49,411 bases of DNA. Source: Deltaproteobacteria bacterium (GTDB lineage Bacteria; Desulfobacterota; Desulfarculia; Adiutricales; Adiutricaceae). Position 1 is the first letter of the stretch. The number at the start of each line of letters is the position of its first letter. Shown one piece after another: positions 46,901 through 49,411 of this stretch. Below the pieces are notes generated by a model, which searched no databases, had not been told where the DNA came from, and was given only the letters and a program-made list of their open reading frames with translations. Both the position numbers and the translations under genes were made by a program. Location: assembly GCA_031278475.1 (NCBI GenBank), contig JAITKK010000056.1:1-49411 (forward strand), written 5' to 3'.

Positions 46901-49411
46901 CCAGGCGCAGCGACTCCGCGGGGGAACCCGCGCCCGGAAGGGAGGTGTTGGGCATCACCAGGTACGCGCAGAGCGTGGGCATGAAGCTGGCCTGGAGGCT
47001 GTCGTCCCTCTGCGCGACGAAGGCGTCCAGCACATTCGGGAGCCAAGAGAGGGTCCTCGCGATCCTCGCGGGATCGACCGGCAGCCCGTGCCTTCCCGGA
47101 ATCCTCCCGCCGACCTTGCCGGTGGGGTCGAAGCGCCCGTCAGGGCGCCTCCGGCCGAGGAAGCCGGTGAGGTACAGGCTTGTGCCGCCCCACTTGCCAG
47201 GTGCCGCCCCAAGCGCCGGGTCGGGCGCGAAGGGCCTCCCGCCCCCGGGCGGGTCGCCAAGGTAGGCGGAAGGCACGGTCTCGCCGCCTATGGAAAGCTC
47301 GCCCGGGTAGCCCGGGGCGAGCAGGCCGCCTTTCTCGCCCAGGACCCAGGCGGGGCTCCCCTCCAGGGGCTCGCCGAAGGAGTCCGGGAGCCTGCCTGGG
47401 TGCGGCTTGTCCAGCATGCACAGGAGCCCTGTCTCGGGGCCGCCCTGGAAGGCGATTACCCTTAGATCGGGCTTGCCGGCGAACAGCCTCGCCTCCTCCT
47501 TGCGCCCAGGCGGGGCCCAGGCGAGCCCCGGGCCCCTCGCCCACACGAGCCTCAGGTTCCCGCCCGGGTACGCGGACAGGAAGGGTTTGACGGCCATGGG
47601 CGGGAGCGGGATTACCGTTACGCCCCTGGATTCCGCCATGGCCGCGAGCGTCGCGGGGGTCGACCTGTCGGACTCGGAGGCTATGACCCCGGCGTTCCCG
47701 GAGGACAAAGCGAACAGCAGTTCCAGGACGAAGAGGTCCGAGCCCTTGGGGCTGGTTATGGCCAAGAGATCCCCTGGCTCCGGGAGTATCGCGCGCGACA
47801 GGGCCGCGACGGCCCTGGAGAGCGCGAGCTGGGTCACCCCGGTCGCGACCCTGCGGCTGGTCACGATGCCGCCAAGGCCGTCGTCCTCCATCTCGTGGTC
47901 TTTCAGGAATATGAGGGCAAGCGACGAGGGATCCGGATCGTCCGCGTCCGGGAGCCCATCCTCCACGGCATCCAGCGGGTAGTCCGGGGCCGCGGGCGGC
48001 TGGGACTGCGGGTCGCCGTTATAGTCGAGGAGGGCCTCGCCCGGGACGCCCCCCAGCAGCCCTTTCAGGGCCTCGGGGAAGGGCCTGGGGCCCATCGCCG
48101 CGAAAGGCCTGAAGGGCGCGAGCCCGGACCCAAGCTCGGCCTCGCCGAGGGAGGGATCCAGGAGAAGGGCCGGCCTTCCGGACAGAAGGCAGCCCAAAAG
48201 GGCCCCCGGGAAGGTCAGCCCGTCATCCAGGACCAGGGCGACGGGCGCGGGCTTTCCTGGATCAGCATTTTCGGTCGCGGCATCGGGCGCGGCATCGGTC
48301 GCGGGATCGGTTGCCGAATCGGTCGCGTCCCCCGCGAACTGGCGGAGCACGGTCGCGACCTTGGCCGCCTGGGCCCTTAGCTCGCCCCGGCCCATGGACC
48401 TGTCCTTCAGGAACAACGCGGCCCCGAAGGTCTCGTCCGCGCCGCCCGCGAGGGCAAGGCCGGCAACCGCCGGAAGGTCCCTGGGGGGCGCGGCCGCGTT
48501 GTTGTTTATGAGGACCTTGAGTTTCCCGGCCTCCAGAAGTATCGCGGGCGACAGGGCGATCGATGGGTTTTCGGAAGCGGCCCTGAGAAGGGTCTCGTAA
48601 CCCTGGGCGTAGACCTCCAGCTGCCAGGGCTCGAAATGCCTGCGCTCGTAGACCATGTCGAGCGCGAGGCCGTCGCCCAGGAGCAGCCAGAAAAGGGATA
48701 GCGGGAATCCCTCGGCCCTGGACCCCGGGCTTGTCGCGCTCAGGGTGAAACCGACGCCGTCCGCCGAGCTTACCTTGGGCGCGGGCGGGAAGAACAGATG
48801 GGACAAGGTCTCCCGGCCGAGAGGCGACACCCTCGCAATCTCCGTGTAGGTGAGGATCCTTTCGCGGTCCATGGCAAACCCGTTGATGGACGCCTCGACT
48901 TCACGGGCGAGCCCCGCGAACGATGTCCCTTCCCGCGCGTCCGCCGCGAGGGGGAGCATCACGGCCATGGGCCCTATGGGGCGGTTGTCGCCCCCGCTGG
49001 ATATGTAGCCCGTGGCGACCTTGCCCTCGCCCGTTGCCAGTGACAGGTATCCCAGCCATGCGGCGGAAAGGAAGGCGGAAAGCCCGACTCCCAGGGACGC
49101 CGCCGCCTTCCCGAAGGATTCGAGCATGTCGGCCTTGAAGCGGACGGGGACCAGGCCCACCCCCTCCATGTCCTTCTCGGAGGGCCTCGCGAGCCTGGAC
49201 GGGAGCCTTGAGGGGACCCTCAGGCCCGAGAGCCTTTCGCGCCAAAAAGACTCCGCCTCCAGACGCATGGCGGCGTCCTGGGCCCAGGGGTCGTCCTGGG
49301 GGATCGCCTGCGCGGCTTCCGGTTTCACGCCCCCAAGTATGGCCGAGAGTATCCTCGTTATGGAATTGGGGTCCGCGGCTATGTGGTGCACGGAGAAAAC
49401 GATGACGCAGC
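37932..49411 (-). CDS. Giant non-ribosomal peptide synthetase-like protein (5' end beyond window). Visible order: C*-A1-PCP1-C2-A2-PCP2-linker-C3-A3-PCP3-TE
   Basis: Open to the window edge (upstream in frame CVIVFS-VHHIAAD). LGGDSL PCP motifs at 46632-46649 and 38805-38822. A-domain C-terminal motifs LPLDPYGEVD (46791-46823), LPLDPRGEID (43155-43184), WPIGPDGELDE (38964-38996). C-terminal alpha/beta TE at about 37940-38650. Confidence 0.93.
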   Translation of the reverse strand, partial: CVIVFSVHHIAADPNSITRILSAILGGVKPEAAQAIPQDDPWAQDAAMRLEAESFWRERLSGLRVPSRLPSRLARPSEKDMEGVGLVPVRFKADMLESFGKAAASLGVGLSAFLSAAWLGYLSLATGEGKVATGYISSGGDNRPIGPMAVMLPLAADAREGTSFAGLAREVEASINGFAMDRERILTYTEIARVSPLGRETLSHLFFPPAPKVSSADGVGFTLSATSPGSRAEGFPLSLFWLLLGDGLALDMVYERRHFEPWQLEVYAQGYETLLRAASENPSIALSPAILLEAGKLKVLINNNAAAPPRDLPAVAGLALAGGADETFGAALFLKDRSMGRGELRAQAAKVATVLRQFAGDATDSATDPATDAAPDAATENADPGKPAPVALVLDDGLTFPGALLGCLLSGRPALLLDPSLGEAELGSGLAPFRPFAAMGPRPFPEALKGLLGGVPGEALLDYNGDPQSQPPAAPDYPLDAVEDGLPDADDPDPSSLALIFLKDHEMEDDGLGGIVTSRRVATGVTQLALSRAVAALSRAILPEPGDLLAITSPKGSDLFVLELLFALSSGNAGVIASESDRSTPATLAAMAESRGVTVIPLPPMAVKPFLSAYPGGNLRLVWARGPGLAWAPPGRKEEARLFAGKPDLRVIAFQGGPETGLLCMLDKPHPGRLPDSFGEPLEGSPAWVLGEKGGLLAPGYPGELSIGGETVPSAYLGDPPGGGRPFAPDPALGAAPGKWGGTSLYLTGFLGRRRPDGRFDPTGKVGGRIPGRHGLPVDPARIARTLSWLPNVLDAFVAQRDDSLQASFMPTLCAYLVMPNTSLPGAGSPAESLRLERGLLSSLWGMMWHSEIPSRLAFVTELPLDPYGEVDIARLPAPVPLPDEGGLSGPAEKALLQRVREALGLAPDSRPRPMDSFLDLGGDSLHATMVTAGLLADGWILDPGKLLSSLDLREAAGHMHPAPPDGLGGPGGPGGTGGPSAPRAQGGAGGEAAGPAKAQALGSGPSPELGKASGLRPLWAYPPGPYQLSLMRARETVGRGNRQRLLKLAAALDPIALGERLGLLSDRHEALRLRVLERDGEPLLGAMPEAGLPFAYTSLSSYGPKEALERVLAFADGIRDGGPPDGPLFRVDLFETQGISYLLISYSELALDGYGLSVVVEELLAGRPPRGTPKPLSSWMGEPAKDASAYLREALQGVKSLSQALPPALGDPDPGLASGPLALGLSDQAFRKLRNLSRNWRVRPELLAEAAFATTLSLYSGEGRAVYARLGPQRQGLPSAFQGLVGQLMDPVPIALPTDTGDGLQGMARGLEDYSVASAPYARDALRAASALGLSFGDIAFCHEGLSRLGPPSLEINEIPVRVPRASEFELAASCQVGEGGAELMLHASPARFRTEPLSDFLSLWRDTLQGMLAGRGAKGHGGVQAQGQGGAHAFPPGLPKERLEDVLGAAAGPGYEPLGDIPPLPQVTIKASVVHSDLPAISSQSLTLTHSELELFVSGLEQRIYLDFPKAPKELPKVGLFLPYGALSVACSLAILRTEATLVTLDPKLSAATLSKAVRDGLTTVIGPTASAATLSSLGHRGKFLDLDLFLEPPRPKPPQGGFDRLVLLQFLDSPDGDDRTVAVIHGEGLGALGGGVAPECLSYSNALNRVGSAKALFPLRPGDRALLPKGLGHLRLFSEAMPALAQGACLCEHECDFREGHGQEGLHAFVRDNAISFAYLPARVGKSLLGKADLPKLRALALGGRDPGTLYAGREGLRVTYVYDRPGFPALHRDIPLGSGEQPMGRPAPGVIAFVLGAGGNALPRLSIGRLNLAGPLVSDGIPRFHVPDTLKTAEDYYETPPGMEGPDGEEADGSAREKTPNKLALKPKDFEGVDLAWLSGASKTRRGPENKGKAGTASGMPGPAALEAQALASEEEGEGPVVTSFPQAGAFAEAGDSGGPAPRGPDQTMGLTPKPRLSRLPEGMVPMGECAFLDLDGHFNPLASADIPSLQGRIYAPPLVERRIFAKSFLKGVRLGTILSDKSQETLALWLFAGIEGDLGEGARQLSRARLGIAGSLPPWLNPAYLIISDRLPLDPRGEIDTLRLASPPEGTPPPPEGVSGEAFGQALKAVRESHKALFGEDIADQESMLANGMTEDDAYLLSKELKARGAPAGVREIMAFSTPWSLAGEIARHLAFAQGAQPSGPPYVPTGRYHEPPVPHAPVAGLAPLSPPGPDELEDIDGPDVLPSRGGNGSEAQAEDTSPGLFALFDGMVAEGQEGTGSPGLRPRTAEPPGGGIDSADGPWAETGLDDIMELSPDAIPEELGYDSELDPSLEPEIDSSLGPDVHPSMATGSGPELGSGTDSGIGSGTGSGTGFAKEPKIPPALGAEALSLLDQGFVLPEGAIGLDELGGLSAEESLGLEPEPEILEPDMLEPDMPGPSEGDSGILNFEAELAGDSDLPIGQAGEQGADAAADGHGDLAQDPLSGEGQTRPFPLSEPPRGLREGEGFALGPLRASLAYRALSQGDAAPDQGIATLEVPVELDPAKVEEALGRLVSELPMLRIRLAEGEPLKAALTGPGPGFDPGGDQIAPDPNPLPLGHAATGISKGGLSVLSMERAGDGTRLRLAYGLFALDPLGAKWVLGRIAEISGGLEGPSGEKPYSLIGNDDREGASASDMERARGLLSGWEPVALLEGLNVPDARTGMGDTGLLTEGQVSLGLGIDQGLSERIGEASSKAGVSVPAFMAAAWGLSLARWLDSGQGGFGLLVGKGPEGPRFVPMLLEFADDTRFSDAARVSQELIDCGKAGLPPLPRILGPGRAQFPADAYLGHIVVMGLDEPEEAGGAFSGRLHPAYDLALHLVHEPKASGFLEFNRASMPEGAATLLRDAFLGALRNASDNPDLAFKAFSGQRDPNPSLAAQALLPGPAPALSGLLVGRLSDGADTPLLAMKGAGVGRAALWARAREFQEFSGELGNGQLGAVLLPPGPDLVAAIVGLLASGAAVLPLDPFAPRDAVSAYLSEAGPELLIAHERLSSLSKGFEGPKVLVRENGRLSPFPGLPPEGPPLPGGAALLVPRGPLSGRPALIAFGGDALSSHALWLPGFYGIGKGDRVLAPPPFSPFFVPDILAMLLAGAECLFPGQGARASGKALRDFMEEGGVAHGTIAGALAREFLGLRAPGALRVLRLNGGIPVDSTGLPYAVWSEFRVREAAGPLLCARYGDPGLGRPVQGVSALVLGKDGSPRPQGYPGELCVSGPTLFQGYLRLPEESAKAFARDPGVLPANGRRYFRTSERARILPDGSVAHLGGMRPLLNLAGRSPSLGDMERLITAFPGVFDCRVLAAPGSGGSSLYAYVIREGAPLGPEHGELGQEDVFPYEALDTLSGESGDFDLLDMPELSDDDEAGLAYEPLPVPGPSVPDSPTAPEGDPARPLSGPGAPEGAGAPGLEEAGGTASQDAAFARGLRDHLGKRLPAALVPRFIVTLPRWPIGPDGELDEAALPRPYGAGLLAGRDKAPRSLSEAMVSKALKDALGGTIYLNDSFVALGGDSLKAVEVSAALSHLAGVAPGPEPVLHARSARELAAALDLLLERVGPALYDARDGGGPQLALCPGPAGSLMAFRGLMDAWPEGQGVLALNPWLGGGGRDPEDGRPAAQGPDGPLADLAGAYARALAERFPQGGFVLAGLGLKGPLAWEAARQYEGLSGARLSCLLLLDPLSPPEGASKPEGSPESDALALLGSLGHYEGFGPKRREGRMGAALRELGAWRAHRPRPLSSPVLCLRPALASPFPVPPPGAVPSGLSGLAKGPFAEETVQADHFSLIQGGAAGQALRLLKGFAGI

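Noticed and set aside
49389-49391. Apparent start codon of the NRPS at 49391
   Set aside because: It is a GTG inside the C-domain core (CVIVFS-V-HHIAAD); the frame continues past the window edge.

Overview
The window is a high-GC bacterial segment, gene-dense on both strands. Periplasmic CbiK, TAXI-TRAP and a CadA/ZntA-type ATPase suggest a deltaproteobacterial or Desulfobacterota-like host, but this assignment is tentative. Left to right it carries: a B12 ABC-ATPase fragment; a cobalamin riboswitch with terminator, periplasmic cbiK and a BtuF/FecB-like binding protein; a chemoreceptor; convergent umuC and umuD-like genes; a ~94-bp tandem repeat array; a Bcr/CflA-type MFS transporter and a D-2-hydroxyacid dehydrogenase; a TPP riboswitch with a YkoE-like ECF S component; a TAXI-TRAP transporter; CapA; YjbQ; a sigma-54 activator; an AT-rich tandem array of five paralogous small lipoproteins; a divergent MerR / heavy-metal ATPase pair; a second chemoreceptor; an unknown 172-aa protein; and a minus-strand operon of a giant NRPS (>3,819 aa, 5' end outside the window), a periplasmic SUMF1/PvdO-like protein and a type II thioesterase. 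The most unusual signals are: (1) the giant NRPS is one uninterrupted frame but appears degenerate at nearly every catalytic motif (A10 Lys to Glu in all three A domains, A3 loops lost, HHxxxDG lost in two C domains, PCP2 serine lost, TE Ser to Gly); (2) the five-copy lipoprotein array with repeated, structured 3' elements; (3) several intergenic tracts with ~10-bp phased G-run/C-run or A/T repeats; (4) the ~94-bp intergenic repeat array. All calls come from reading the sequence; no database search was run.
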